A DNA stretch of 64,000 nucleotides from Bacillus pumilus (GTDB lineage Bacteria > Bacillota > Bacilli > Bacillales > Bacillaceae). Location of the stretch: NCBI RefSeq assembly GCF_038738535.1, contig NZ_CP046128.1, positions 3,100,001-3,164,000 of the forward strand, given 5' to 3'. Within the stretch, counting starts at the first letter, position 1. Every line of letters starts with the position of its first letter. The position numbers were made by a program, and so were the translations under genes. The notes under the pieces were generated by a model. That model was not told where the DNA came from and did no database searches. It saw only the letters and a program-made list of their open reading frames with translations. Of this stretch, positions 34,475-42,206 are shown piece by piece.

Positions 34475-35910
34475 GCCGATCCCTCCTTCATCGGAATAGC
34501 CAATTGAATGGTGGTGCCTTCGTTTGGCTTTGAGTCAATTTGCAGGGCATCTTTTACCCCGTAAAACAAATGCAGCCTTGACATCACATTTCGAAGACCG
34601 ATCCCTGTCGAGTGCCCTTTACTTAAGGTGTTTGGACTTTCCTCTTCTTTTTCTGATAGCAATCTCCTTATCTCTTGTTCATTGATCCCCATCCCATTGT
34701 CCCGAATCCGAATCATCACATAGCCGCCTTCTTGATAGATCGAGAGTTCGACAAGCCCGTCTTCCTCCTTTGGTTCAACGCCATGAATAAAGGCATTTTC
34801 GACAAGCGGCTGTAAGGTGAGACTTGGGATATGTACAGATAAACATGATTCATCTATGGTCGTTTTGCATGTAATACGATCGGCAAATCTTGTTTCTTGT
34901 ATATGAAAATATTCTTTGACCACTTTTACTTCTTGCTCCAACGTAACAGATGCACTCAGAGCTGACAGCGAATACCGCATCAGCGTGGAAACGGATTGGA
35001 TCAACCTCGATGTGGCATCCGCTGATTCTAAGTAAGCCATGCGTGAGACGATGTTTAATGTGTTAAATAAAAAATGTGGATTCATTTGGTTTTGCAGCGT
35101 TTTCAGCTTCATGTCTTTGATTTTTTGATCTAAGGCTGCCTTTTGTTTCATCTCTTCAATCATCATTTTCATCTCTTGACGCATTCGCTGAAAGGCCTCA
35201 TTTAATACAGAAATTTCATCCTTTGAGGTGACATGCAAGTCCGCTCCATCAAAATTCCCTTCTGATACTTCCTTTACGCTTCGAGACAGATGGACGATCG
35301 GCCTTGATATCCCTCCAGCAATCATATACGCCATCCATAATGCGACCCCAATGGACAGCGTAAACAAACATAAGGTAAAGAGTGCATAGGTTTGGTGTCT
35401 TTTTTGCAGAGATTGATAGAGTACTTGATACTCAGACAATTCATCATCAAGCAGGGTCATCGTTTGCTCTTGTATGTAGGAGGAGACGGTTCTCACCTCC
35501 TTTACACTTGCTGCATATTCTTTGATTTTCCCTTCTTTTACATGTGTCATGGTCGCATCACTTTCATTGATGAGCGTCCGCATCATATATTGGTATTTTT
35601 CAATAGAAGGAATCGCCGCATGAAGCCCCGCATCCTTTCGCAATGCCTGATCATAGGATTTCATTTTCTGTTTTGAGGCCAGATATTCTTTGGCAAACTG
35701 CCGATCCTTTTCAATCGCATACGCATTGACCTTTTCATACATCGTTTTTGCCTCTGTCGATATATCATTGAGCAGGAGAAAGGAACGAAAGCTTCTGCTA
35801 TATTCTGATGTGATGTTCGAGCTGCTCCAATAGACGAAAAAAGCGGCCACGTTGCCAAGGAGCACAAGGATTAAAAATGCCAATAACAGCTTACTTCGAA
35901 TCCTTCTCAT
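34468..35910 (-). CDS. YesM-type sensor histidine kinase
   Basis: 480 residues. TM1 at about 8-27, an extracellular helical domain (about 30-172), TM2 at about 174-198, HAMP, then a His_kinase domain with phospho-acceptor His279 in NQMNPHFLFNTLN. The HATPase_c domain has LQPLVENAFIHGV and STGIGLRNVMSRL. ATGA overlap with the sugar-binding sensor upstream, so the three proteins are probably made together. The extracellular domain may read the state of that sensor. Confidence 0.92.
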   Translation of the reverse strand: MRRIRSKLLLAFLILVLLGNVAAFFVYWSSSNITSEYSRSFRSFLLLNDISTEAKTMYEKVNAYAIEKDRQFAKEYLASKQKMKSYDQALRKDAGLHAAIPSIEKYQYMMRTLINESDATMTHVKEGKIKEYAASVKEVRTVSSYIQEQTMTLLDDELSEYQVLYQSLQKRHQTYALFTLCLFTLSIGVALWMAYMIAGGISRPIVHLSRSVKEVSEGNFDGADLHVTSKDEISVLNEAFQRMRQEMKMMIEEMKQKAALDQKIKDMKLKTLQNQMNPHFLFNTLNIVSRMAYLESADATSRLIQSVSTLMRYSLSALSASVTLEQEVKVVKEYFHIQETRFADRITCKTTIDESCLSVHIPSLTLQPLVENAFIHGVEPKEEDGLVELSIYQEGGYVMIRIRDNGMGINEQEIRRLLSEKEEESPNTLSKGHSTGIGLRNVMSRLHLFYGVKDALQIDSKPNEGTTIQLAIPMKEGSAC

Positions 35911-36911
35911 GGCTGCACACCCTGCTTTCTGTCTGTTTGCTGCAGAGGCAGATCCTCGCGCCGAATCACACTCGTTCCTGTGTACTGGAGTGGTTCTTCT
36001 TTTTCACCTTTCTGCAAACGTACAAGCGATTTTACTGCTTGATAGCCCATTTCATAAGGATGCTGAACAACCACTGCATCAATCTTTCCATCATCGAGCG
36101 CCTGAATCGTATCTGGCAATGTGTCAAATGCGAGCACATAAAAATCTGTGGACGATCGATATTGTGCTGTTGCTTGAATGATGCCTGCACCATCTAATGC
36201 ACTCGTGCCGTAAAATGCGGTGAGCTTCGCATGATTGTTTAATAGTTTATACGCGGCACCGGAGGCCCCTGACTTCGTAATGGCTGATTCTTCTATTCCA
36301 GCAATATGAATACGTTTTTCAGCGGCGACGGCATCTCGAAATCCTTTGACACGCTGCTTTTGATGAACGGCATCAAGCCTGCCTGTGACAATTCCTACAT
36401 ACTGTTCGCCTTTTGTATCTGCGATGAGTGCCTGTCCTGCGATAAAGCCTGAATAATAATTGTCCGTGCCTACATACACTTGACGCTTGCTCCCCTCTGC
36501 ATCCGTATCGACGGTGACAACATCAATGCCTTTTTCCCTCGCCTTCTGAAAAAGCGGTTTGTATTTTTTCGCATCAAGTCCCTGCGTCATAATGCCATCG
36601 ACATGCCCTGCGATCGCCATATCAATGGTTTTCAGATGATCGTCTATATCTGCTTGCTTCGGACCCAAATATTCTAGATACACGCGATGAACGGCTGCCG
36701 CATCAGCAGCTCCCCTTTGTACCAGCTGCCAATATTCATTATCAAGTTCCTCCGGTACAAGGACAAAGTGATATTGATAGGTTGATGACGCTTTTTCGGA
36801 AGCGCTTTCAATTTTAAATAAATCTTGACCTAATAATGTTAAAAAAATAACAGATACGACACAAAAAGTGAGAAAGGCGCCCATCCCGATCCACTTTAAT
36901 CTTTTCACCAC
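35907..36911 (-). CDS. Membrane-anchored periplasmic-binding-type sugar sensor
   Basis: 334 residues. One N-terminal membrane helix (about 8-30) without lipobox, then a type I periplasmic-binding fold like ribose/galactose-binding proteins: HFVLVPEELDNEYWQLVQRG, GHVDGIMTQGLD, VVTVDTDAEGS, YVGTDNYYSGFIAGQAL and a C-terminal HPYEMGYQAVKSL. It is co-translated with the kinase, not with permeases, so it probably senses a sugar and hands the signal to the kinase, as XylFII does with LytS in Clostridium. Two successive GTG codons (36911, 36908) follow GGGGGAGG; either may start. Confidence 0.85.
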   Translation of the reverse strand: MVKRLKWIGMGAFLTFCVVSVIFLTLLGQDLFKIESASEKASSTYQYHFVLVPEELDNEYWQLVQRGAADAAAVHRVYLEYLGPKQADIDDHLKTIDMAIAGHVDGIMTQGLDAKKYKPLFQKAREKGIDVVTVDTDAEGSKRQVYVGTDNYYSGFIAGQALIADTKGEQYVGIVTGRLDAVHQKQRVKGFRDAVAAEKRIHIAGIEESAITKSGASGAAYKLLNNHAKLTAFYGTSALDGAGIIQATAQYRSSTDFYVLAFDTLPDTIQALDDGKIDAVVVQHPYEMGYQAVKSLVRLQKGEKEEPLQYTGTSVIRREDLPLQQTDRKQGVQP

Positions 36912-36938
36912 ATCCTCCCCCTTTCAAATATTGCGCAT

Positions 36939-36968
36939 AAAAAAAGAGCTGCTTATAAGCATACTCTC
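36939..36968 (-). terminator. Terminator-like hairpin upstream of the acetyltransferase gene
   Basis: AGAG-GCTTATAAGC-CTCT hairpin with seven T on the minus strand. It follows the acetyltransferase stop (36976), which is read leftward, and precedes the sensor gene. Confidence 0.65.
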
Positions 36969-36975
36969 TCGACCT

Positions 36976-37431
36976 CTATAATTCCTTTGTCATAAATAAA
37001 CTGTTTGGATCTTCTTGATATGAATCGAAAGGCGGGCAAATATAAAAACCAACACTCTCATATAGTTTTCTTGCTGGCTCAAAGAAAGACATCGCACCTG
37101 TCTCTAAGCTGACACGTGAATAGCCGCGCCTTTTCGCCTCTTGGAGAAGATGGTTCAGCATATACCTTGCTACACCTTTTCGCATATGGAGAGCTGCGGT
37201 CCTCATTGATTTGATTTCGCCGTGATCACTTGACAGCTCCTTTAACGCTCCGCAGCCAAGAAGCTCCTCTCCTTCCCGCACACTCCACACTGTGACATCT
37301 TGCTTTTTCAAATCAGCTAACGGAAGGGCATGAATGCTTTCTGGCGGGGAATGCTCTTTCATTTCTTCTATATGAGCGGTAATCAGCTGCTCTATTTGTC
37401 CATCCGTGAGTGTATCTTGTTGAATGTACAT
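36976..37431 (-). CDS. GNAT-family N-acetyltransferase
   Basis: 151 residues. Predicted acetyl-CoA-dependent acetyltransferase of unknown substrate. The acetyl-CoA-binding segment reads MRKGVARYMLNHLLQEAKRRG, preceded by EIKSMRT; a typical C-terminal FYICPPFDSY... follows, related to PhnO/YjgM-type putative acetyltransferases. ATG at 37431 has GAAGGAG 8 bp upstream; a GTG at 37440 lies within the site. No clear functional link with its neighbours. Confidence 0.85.
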   Translation of the reverse strand: MYIQQDTLTDGQIEQLITAHIEEMKEHSPPESIHALPLADLKKQDVTVWSVREGEELLGCGALKELSSDHGEIKSMRTAALHMRKGVARYMLNHLLQEAKRRGYSRVSLETGAMSFFEPARKLYESVGFYICPPFDSYQEDPNSLFMTKEL

Positions 37432-37504
37432 GTCTATCACTCCTTCACGATCATTGTACGTGAAGAGTCAGCATTCACCTGCTGTTATGTCAGATAAACG
37501 AACA

Positions 37505-37532
37505 AACAACCGGCATCCATCCGCCAGTTGTT
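37505..37532 (-). terminator. Probable kdgKA terminator
   Basis: AACAACCGGC / GCCAGTTGTT stem (one mismatch) after the kdgA stop; the T-run on the minus strand (TTTGTT) is poor. Confidence 0.5.
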
Positions 37533-37549
37533 CTTTTGATATCAACTAT

Positions 37550-38149
37550 TTATGAAGAAAGTACCGCTTGTAACTCTTCTGCTGTACTGCTTTCAAGCTG
37601 ACTTCCGACTCCTACTGCCACTGCACCTGCTTTCAGCCATTTTGGCACATCGGCTGGATGAATACCGCCCGTTGGAATAAATTCAATCTCTGGAAACGGA
37701 CCTTGTAAGTTTTTCATATAGGATAAACCGAAGGAACCGCTTGGAAAAAGCTTGAGCAAGCAGTAGCCATCTGCTTTTGCCTGCATGATTTCACTTGGGG
37801 TGAGGACACCTGGTACATAGAGTGTGTCGTGAAATGAGAGATGCTCTCCGATCACAGGGAGATATCCTGGACTGACAATAAATTGTGAGCCTGCGTCAAT
37901 GGCTGATTGTGCCTGCTCAAGGGTTGTGATTGTGCCTGCTCCTACAATCAGATCTTGCTCATGCTGAAAGGACGCGATGATGTGTTCAGCATTAGGCGTG
38001 GTATACGTCACTTCAATGGCTCGAACGCCTTTTTTCTTTAAACGCTCAATGGTCTCAATGCCTTCTGCTTCACTCCCCGCTCTCACCACTGCGATCAGCT
38101 TACAAGCCGCGAGCTGCTCTTTAACGCTCAAACTTGCTGACTTGCCCAT
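37550..38149 (-). CDS. kdgA: 2-keto-3-deoxy-6-phosphogluconate aldolase
   Basis: 199 residues from the ATG at 38149, placed 9 bp after GGGAG. An ATG at 38158 has no space for a ribosome site. Splits KDPG to pyruvate and glyceraldehyde-3-P, the last step of hexuronate and pectin breakdown. Motifs: KLIAVVRAGSEAEGI, IEVTYTTPNA, GAGTITTLEQA, FIVSPGYLPV, LKLFPSGSFG (Schiff-base Lys) and FIPTGGIHP. Its start lies inside the last codons of kdgK, so the genes are coupled. Confidence 0.92.
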   Translation of the reverse strand: MGKSASLSVKEQLAACKLIAVVRAGSEAEGIETIERLKKKGVRAIEVTYTTPNAEHIIASFQHEQDLIVGAGTITTLEQAQSAIDAGSQFIVSPGYLPVIGEHLSFHDTLYVPGVLTPSEIMQAKADGYCLLKLFPSGSFGLSYMKNLQGPFPEIEFIPTGGIHPADVPKWLKAGAVAVGVGSQLESSTAEELQAVLSS

Positions 38150-39137
38150 ATCCTTCATCTCCCTTCATATATTCTCGTCTGTGATATCGTTTGGCTTCTT
38201 TCATAAAAGCCTGAAGCTCTTCCCGAGTAGGCAGTCCGTCTTTATCGCCAGGAGACATCACCGCAAGAGCTCCTACAGCATTGCCTCTTGTCACAGATTT
38301 TTCATATGATAAACCGTCCAATAAGCCGCTGATGACCCCCACGGCAAATCCATCACCGGCACCGACTGTATCAACGACATCTGGCACATAAAATCCACTC
38401 ACAATCCCCTGGCTGGCTGCACTTTTATAAAAGGCACCTTCTGCACCGAGCTTTATGACCACAAGCTTGACGCCTTTTTGCAAATAAACATCGGCAATCT
38501 CTTCCGGCTCGTGACAGCCTGTGAGCCTTTGCCCTTCTGCAAGCCCCGGAAAAAACCAATCCACTTGAAAAGCCATTTGATTCACCGTATGGATCATATC
38601 TTCCTCCTCTTCCCATAGCTGCAGCCGAAGGTTTGGATCAAATGAAATGGTTTTGCCTGCATCTTTCATTTTTTGAAGAGCACAAAAAGAAAACGCTCTC
38701 ATTTCACTGGATAATGCAGGCGGAATGCCTGTCATATGGAGGTGTCCTGCCTGTTTGAAATAGCTGGCGGGAAAGTCGCTTGGACTCATTGTGCTCGCAG
38801 CAGAGCCTTTACGATAATACGTGACGTCAGGGTCTCCATCCATCACTTTTGATTTAAGTAAAATCCCTGTTTGAGACCCATCATTTGAACGGATCACTGC
38901 ACTTGTATCGACCCCTTCTTTTTGAAGCTCTTCTAAAATAAATGTGCCAAGTGAATCTGCTCCGACTTTGCTCATCCATCCCACATCAAAGCCAAGCCTT
39001 GCCAAACCGACTGCCACGTTACTTTCGGCACCAGCAAGCGCCTTTTGAAATGTCTGCACTTGATGAAGCTCTCCGGCTTCTTTTGCGTAAAACATCGCCA
39101 TTGATTCCCCAAATGTGACCGCATCCAATGCTTTCAC
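38121..39137 (-). CDS. kdgK: 2-keto-3-deoxygluconate kinase
   Basis: 338 residues, PfkB/ribokinase family. Phosphorylates KDG to KDPG. Motifs: AVTFGESMAMF at the N-terminus, ALAGAESNVAVGLARLG, SFDPNLRLQLW and the anion-hole/catalytic DTVGAGDGFAVG. GTG start with GGGAG 6 bp upstream. Forms a unit with kdgA, behind a KdgR-type operator; the KDG permease gene kdgT of the B. subtilis operon is not present here. Confidence 0.93.
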   Translation of the reverse strand: MKALDAVTFGESMAMFYAKEAGELHQVQTFQKALAGAESNVAVGLARLGFDVGWMSKVGADSLGTFILEELQKEGVDTSAVIRSNDGSQTGILLKSKVMDGDPDVTYYRKGSAASTMSPSDFPASYFKQAGHLHMTGIPPALSSEMRAFSFCALQKMKDAGKTISFDPNLRLQLWEEEEDMIHTVNQMAFQVDWFFPGLAEGQRLTGCHEPEEIADVYLQKGVKLVVIKLGAEGAFYKSAASQGIVSGFYVPDVVDTVGAGDGFAVGVISGLLDGLSYEKSVTRGNAVGALAVMSPGDKDGLPTREELQAFMKEAKRYHRREYMKGDEGYGQVSKFER

Positions 39138-39153
39138 TCATTTCTCCCCTCTC

Positions 39154-39171
39154 TTGGTACCGGTTTCAAAT
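39154..39171. promoter_or_regulatory. KdgR-type operator upstream of kdgK
   Basis: TTGGTACCGGTTTCAAAT, an imperfect palindrome whose half-site TTGAAACC recurs at 40271 and 40432. Lies 17 bp before the kdgK start. Confidence 0.65.
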
Positions 39172-39182
39172 CAGCTGAAAAA

Positions 39183-39218
39183 GAGAGAGCATGCACGTAT
39201 GTATACTCTTCTCTTCTA
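39183..39218 (-). terminator. Possible kdgR terminator/attenuator
   Basis: Weak hairpin (GAGAAGAG paired with CTCTCTC) followed by TTTTT on the minus strand between kdgR and kdgK. Confidence 0.35.
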
Positions 39219-39222
39219 TCGT

Positions 39223-40233
39223 TTATAAAGATTTTCTTACGATGATTTCTCCATCAAGCTGAATGGTTTGGGGCGCACTTTCATCCCCTTCAAGCCGTGT
39301 CTTGATTTTTTGCATTGCGGCTTTCCCCATTTCATGAGATGGCTGGGCAACCGTTGTAATTCCAGGCCCAATCAGCTTATACCATTCTGTATCATCAAAC
39401 CCTGCAATGCCTATCTCCTCTGGAATCTTTATCCCAAGCTCTACAAGTTCACTTATCAGCTTCAGCATGAGTAATCCATTGGCTGCTAAAATCGCTTTTT
39501 TCTGTTGGTTTAGTTGTACAAAACGGACAAGCTCTTCTCGCAATTGCTCCTTTTTCTTCAAATCAATTTCTGCAATAATGGACGGCTTATGTTTACTCAT
39601 AGCTGTCTGTTCATATGCTTCTTTTCGTTCTTCACGAGGACTGATTCCATCGACCGGCTCAGTAAAGAAGCCGATGTGCTCATAGCCTTTCTCATACATT
39701 TGTTGAAGTAGCCGGATCGTGATATCACGGTTATTCGTTGTCACTGTGTCGACTTTTAGTTCAGGTAACTTCCGGTCAACAAGGACAATCGGTACACCGT
39801 TTTTCTTAAAATCCTGCAGAATGTCATTGTTCTGGCCTGTCGTATTGATGATGAGCCCTTCAATATAATGCGCATTCAGCTTGAGGAGCATTTCTCGTTC
39901 TTTTTCTGGACGGTTATCTGTGTTGCACACCATGATGCTGTATCCATATTCATCACAAATTTCTTCGACACCGCGAAGTGTCGCTACAGAGAATGGATTC
40001 GTAATGTCGGCTACAATAAACCCAATGACCTTGCTTTTTCTTACTTTTAATCCTTGAGCGAGCTGACTCGGACGATAATGGAGTTCCTCAATGGCTTTCT
40101 TGATTTTTTTTACCTTATCAGCAGAAATTTCATTTGTTCTGCCATTGATATATCTAGATACAGTTGATTTTGAAACACCTGCATAAGCGGCCACTTCGTT
40201 GATGGTGACTTTCGTTTGCTTTTTCTCTTTCAT
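39223..40233 (-). CDS. kdgR: LacI-family repressor KdgR
   Basis: 336 residues (B. subtilis KdgR about 339). Helix-turn-helix at 9-30 (VTINEVAAYAGVSKSTVSRY), hinge LAQGLKV, then a sugar-binding core (SKVIGFIVADITNPF, IGIAGFDDTEWYKLI, TTVAQPSHEMGKAA). Expected to repress kdgKA and kduID until KDG or a related keto-acid is present. GTGGGAG 8 bp before ATG. Divergent from kduI. Confidence 0.92.
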   Translation of the reverse strand: MKEKKQTKVTINEVAAYAGVSKSTVSRYINGRTNEISADKVKKIKKAIEELHYRPSQLAQGLKVRKSKVIGFIVADITNPFSVATLRGVEEICDEYGYSIMVCNTDNRPEKEREMLLKLNAHYIEGLIINTTGQNNDILQDFKKNGVPIVLVDRKLPELKVDTVTTNNRDITIRLLQQMYEKGYEHIGFFTEPVDGISPREERKEAYEQTAMSKHKPSIIAEIDLKKKEQLREELVRFVQLNQQKKAILAANGLLMLKLISELVELGIKIPEEIGIAGFDDTEWYKLIGPGITTVAQPSHEMGKAAMQKIKTRLEGDESAPQTIQLDGEIIVRKSL

Positions 40234-40270
40234 TCAAAAAACTCCCACAATCGATATCTTCTCATTTGTT

Positions 40271-40286
40271 TCGAAACCGATTTCAA
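40271..40286. promoter_or_regulatory. KdgR-type operator near kdgR
   Basis: TCGAAACCGATTTCAA, half-sites TCGAAACC and TTGAAATC, 38 bp upstream of the kdgR start; suggests autoregulation. Confidence 0.6.
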
Positions 40287-40373
40287 ATAACTTAAAAAGA
40301 GCATATCATAATTTCTTGTATTCCAGAAGATTTTTTTGCATGAAGAGGGCAAAAAATCATCTAAATAAATAAA

Positions 40374-40389
40374 AAGAAAACGATTTCAA
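40374..40389. promoter_or_regulatory. Operator upstream of the kduI -35 (KdgR or CcpA)
   Basis: AAGAAAACGATTTCAA. The right half equals that of the KdgR site at 40271. The core AGAAAACGATTTCA also differs from the cre consensus at only the first base, so either protein could bind. Confidence 0.5.
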
Positions 40390-40397
40390 AATAACGG

Positions 40398-40447
40398 TTG
40401 ACGGCGTTCTCTTTTTCCTCTAGAATTTTCCTTGAAACCGATACCAA
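40398..40447 (+). promoter_or_regulatory. kduID promoter with KdgR-type operator
   Basis: TTGACG (40398-40403), a 17-bp spacer and TAGAAT (40421-40426). The palindrome TTGAAACCGATACCAA (40432-40447) covers the transcription start, the place for a LacI-family repressor. Confidence 0.75.
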
Positions 40448-40495
40448 ATAAAACATCAATATTTTGTTTCAGATGGAAAGGGAGGCTTATCTCAA

Positions 40496-41323
40496 ATGGA
40501 AAATCGTTATGCTGTACACCCTGAGCAGGTCAAACGTTTTACAACAGAGGAACTTCGTCGTCATTTTCATATTCCTACGCTATTCGTCAGTGGTGAATTA
40601 AAGCTCTACTATTCGCATGAGGATCGCGTGGTGATTGGCGGAGTCATGCCGGCAGCAGAGCCGCTCAAATTAGATGCCGGAGACTTTTTACGTACGGAAT
40701 ATTTCCTTGAAAGACGAGAGATCGGCATTGTGAATGTCGGCGGACAAGGAACGGTTACTGTCGATGGTGAGGCCTTTGTGCTGGAGCATAAAGATTTCTT
40801 ATATATTGGGCTTGGACACGAAGATGTACAGTTTGCTAGTTCATCAGGCGAAGAGGCCAAGTTCTATCTTGTATCAGCCACGGCTCATCAAGCGTACCCT
40901 ACACAAAAAGCAGCCATCGCTGAATTAACACCAAATCACTTAGGGGAAGCGTCTGCTTCAAACGTACGAAACCTGTATCAAGTCATCCACGCAAACGGTA
41001 TCCAAAGCTGTCAGCTCATGATGGGAATCACTCAGCTGGAAACAAATAACACATGGAACACGATGCCCGCTCATATTCATGATCGGCGTATGGAAGTGTA
41101 CTTATATCTTGATATCGAAGAGGATGCTCGTGTCTTTCATTTTATGGGAGAGCCATCTGAAACAAGACATCTCGTTGTCGCCAATGAGGAAGCGGTCATT
41201 TCTCCTGCCTGGTCCATTCATTCAGGATCAGGTACAGCGAATTATTCATTTATTTGGGCGATGGCAGGCGAGAACTATACGTTCAAAGATATGGACTTTG
41301 TCCCAATGGACCAGCTGAGGTAA
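40496..41323 (+). CDS. kduI: 5-keto-4-deoxyuronate isomerase
   Basis: 275 residues. Converts 4-deoxy-L-threo-5-hexosulose uronate, from unsaturated galacturonate of pectin, to 2,5-diketo-3-deoxygluconate. Cupin fold with the family motif MPAHIHDRRMEVYLYLDI (zinc ligands) and VISPAWSIHSG. AAGGGAGG precedes ATG by 10 bp. First gene of kduID, divergent from kdgR. Confidence 0.94.
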   Translation: MENRYAVHPEQVKRFTTEELRRHFHIPTLFVSGELKLYYSHEDRVVIGGVMPAAEPLKLDAGDFLRTEYFLERREIGIVNVGGQGTVTVDGEAFVLEHKDFLYIGLGHEDVQFASSSGEEAKFYLVSATAHQAYPTQKAAIAELTPNHLGEASASNVRNLYQVIHANGIQSCQLMMGITQLETNNTWNTMPAHIHDRRMEVYLYLDIEEDARVFHFMGEPSETRHLVVANEEAVISPAWSIHSGSGTANYSFIWAMAGENYTFKDMDFVPMDQLR

Positions 41324-41327
41324 TGTG

Positions 41328-42101
41328 ATGACGTCAGCATCCTATGTAGCGTCCCTCTTTTCTCTTGAAGGCAAAACAGCCCTTGTGACAGGTCCTGGAA
41401 CCGGCATTGGGCAGGGCATTGCTGTGGCGCTTGCCAGATCAGGCGCAGATATTATCGGCACATACCACCACACACCGCTTGAGGAAACGAAAGCGCTAGT
41501 CGAACAGGCGGGCCACTCATTTCATGCGGTTCAGGTTGACTTTTCCGACCCTCAAACGGCAAAGCAGGCTGTCGATGCCATGTTACAAAAGCATACGATC
41601 GATATTTTAATCAATAATGCTGGCACCATTAAAAGAGAGCAGGCCGCTCATTATTCAGAGGAAGATTGGCATACGGTCATGGATGTGAATATCAATAGTC
41701 TCTTTTTCCTCACCCAAAGGGTTGGACAGCAGATGCTGAAAAACAGGCAAGGGAAAATCGTCAATATCGCCTCCCTTCTTTCGTTTCAAGGCGGCGTCTT
41801 TGTCCCCGCTTATACAGCAAGTAAACACGCAGTCGCAGGGCTGACGAAGGCCTTTGCAAACGAATGGGCGAACCAGCATATACAAGTGAATGCGATCGCT
41901 CCTGGTTACATTGCGACCAATAACACGCAAGCCATTCGAGACGATGGAAATCGAAATGAAGAGATACTCAAACGAATCCCCGCCGGGCGCTGGGGTAAGC
42001 CCGAGGATCTAGCCGGCGCTGCTGTTTTCCTTAGCTCACCAGCCTCTGATTATATGAACGGTCATATTTTAGCTGTTGATGGCGGCTGGCTTGCCAGATA
42101 A
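41328..42101 (+). CDS. kduD: 2-keto-3-deoxygluconate oxidoreductase
   Basis: 257-residue short-chain dehydrogenase that reduces 2,5-diketo-3-deoxygluconate to KDG, the substrate of KdgK. Rossmann motif TGPGTGIGQGIAVAL, NNAG, catalytic Ser in IASLLSF and YTASKHA (YxxxK). ATG at 41328, 4 bp after the kduI stop, with GAGGT in the kduI end; a GTG at 41325 is less likely. Confidence 0.93.
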   Translation: MTSASYVASLFSLEGKTALVTGPGTGIGQGIAVALARSGADIIGTYHHTPLEETKALVEQAGHSFHAVQVDFSDPQTAKQAVDAMLQKHTIDILINNAGTIKREQAAHYSEEDWHTVMDVNINSLFFLTQRVGQQMLKNRQGKIVNIASLLSFQGGVFVPAYTASKHAVAGLTKAFANEWANQHIQVNAIAPGYIATNNTQAIRDDGNRNEEILKRIPAGRWGKPEDLAGAAVFLSSPASDYMNGHILAVDGGWLAR

Positions 42102-42108
42102 ACACACG

Positions 42109-42141
42109 AGAGAATTCCTATTTGCAGGGATTCTCTTTTTT
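42109..42141 (+). terminator. kduID terminator
   Basis: AGAGAATTCC / GGGATTCTCT stem followed by six T. Confidence 0.85.
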
Positions 42142-42146
42142 CTATT

Positions 42147-42177
42147 TGCATAATTCTCCTCCTATCGAGTCACTCTA
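42147..42177 (+). promoter_or_regulatory. SigG-like promoter of gerBA
   Basis: TGCATA (42147-42152), an 18-bp spacer and CACTCTA (42171-42177), near the forespore SigG pattern TGNATA-N17-18-CATACTA. Located 30 bp before gerBA. Confidence 0.6.
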
Positions 42178-42206
42178 TAAAAAACATGACATGAGGGTGA
42201 GGTATT

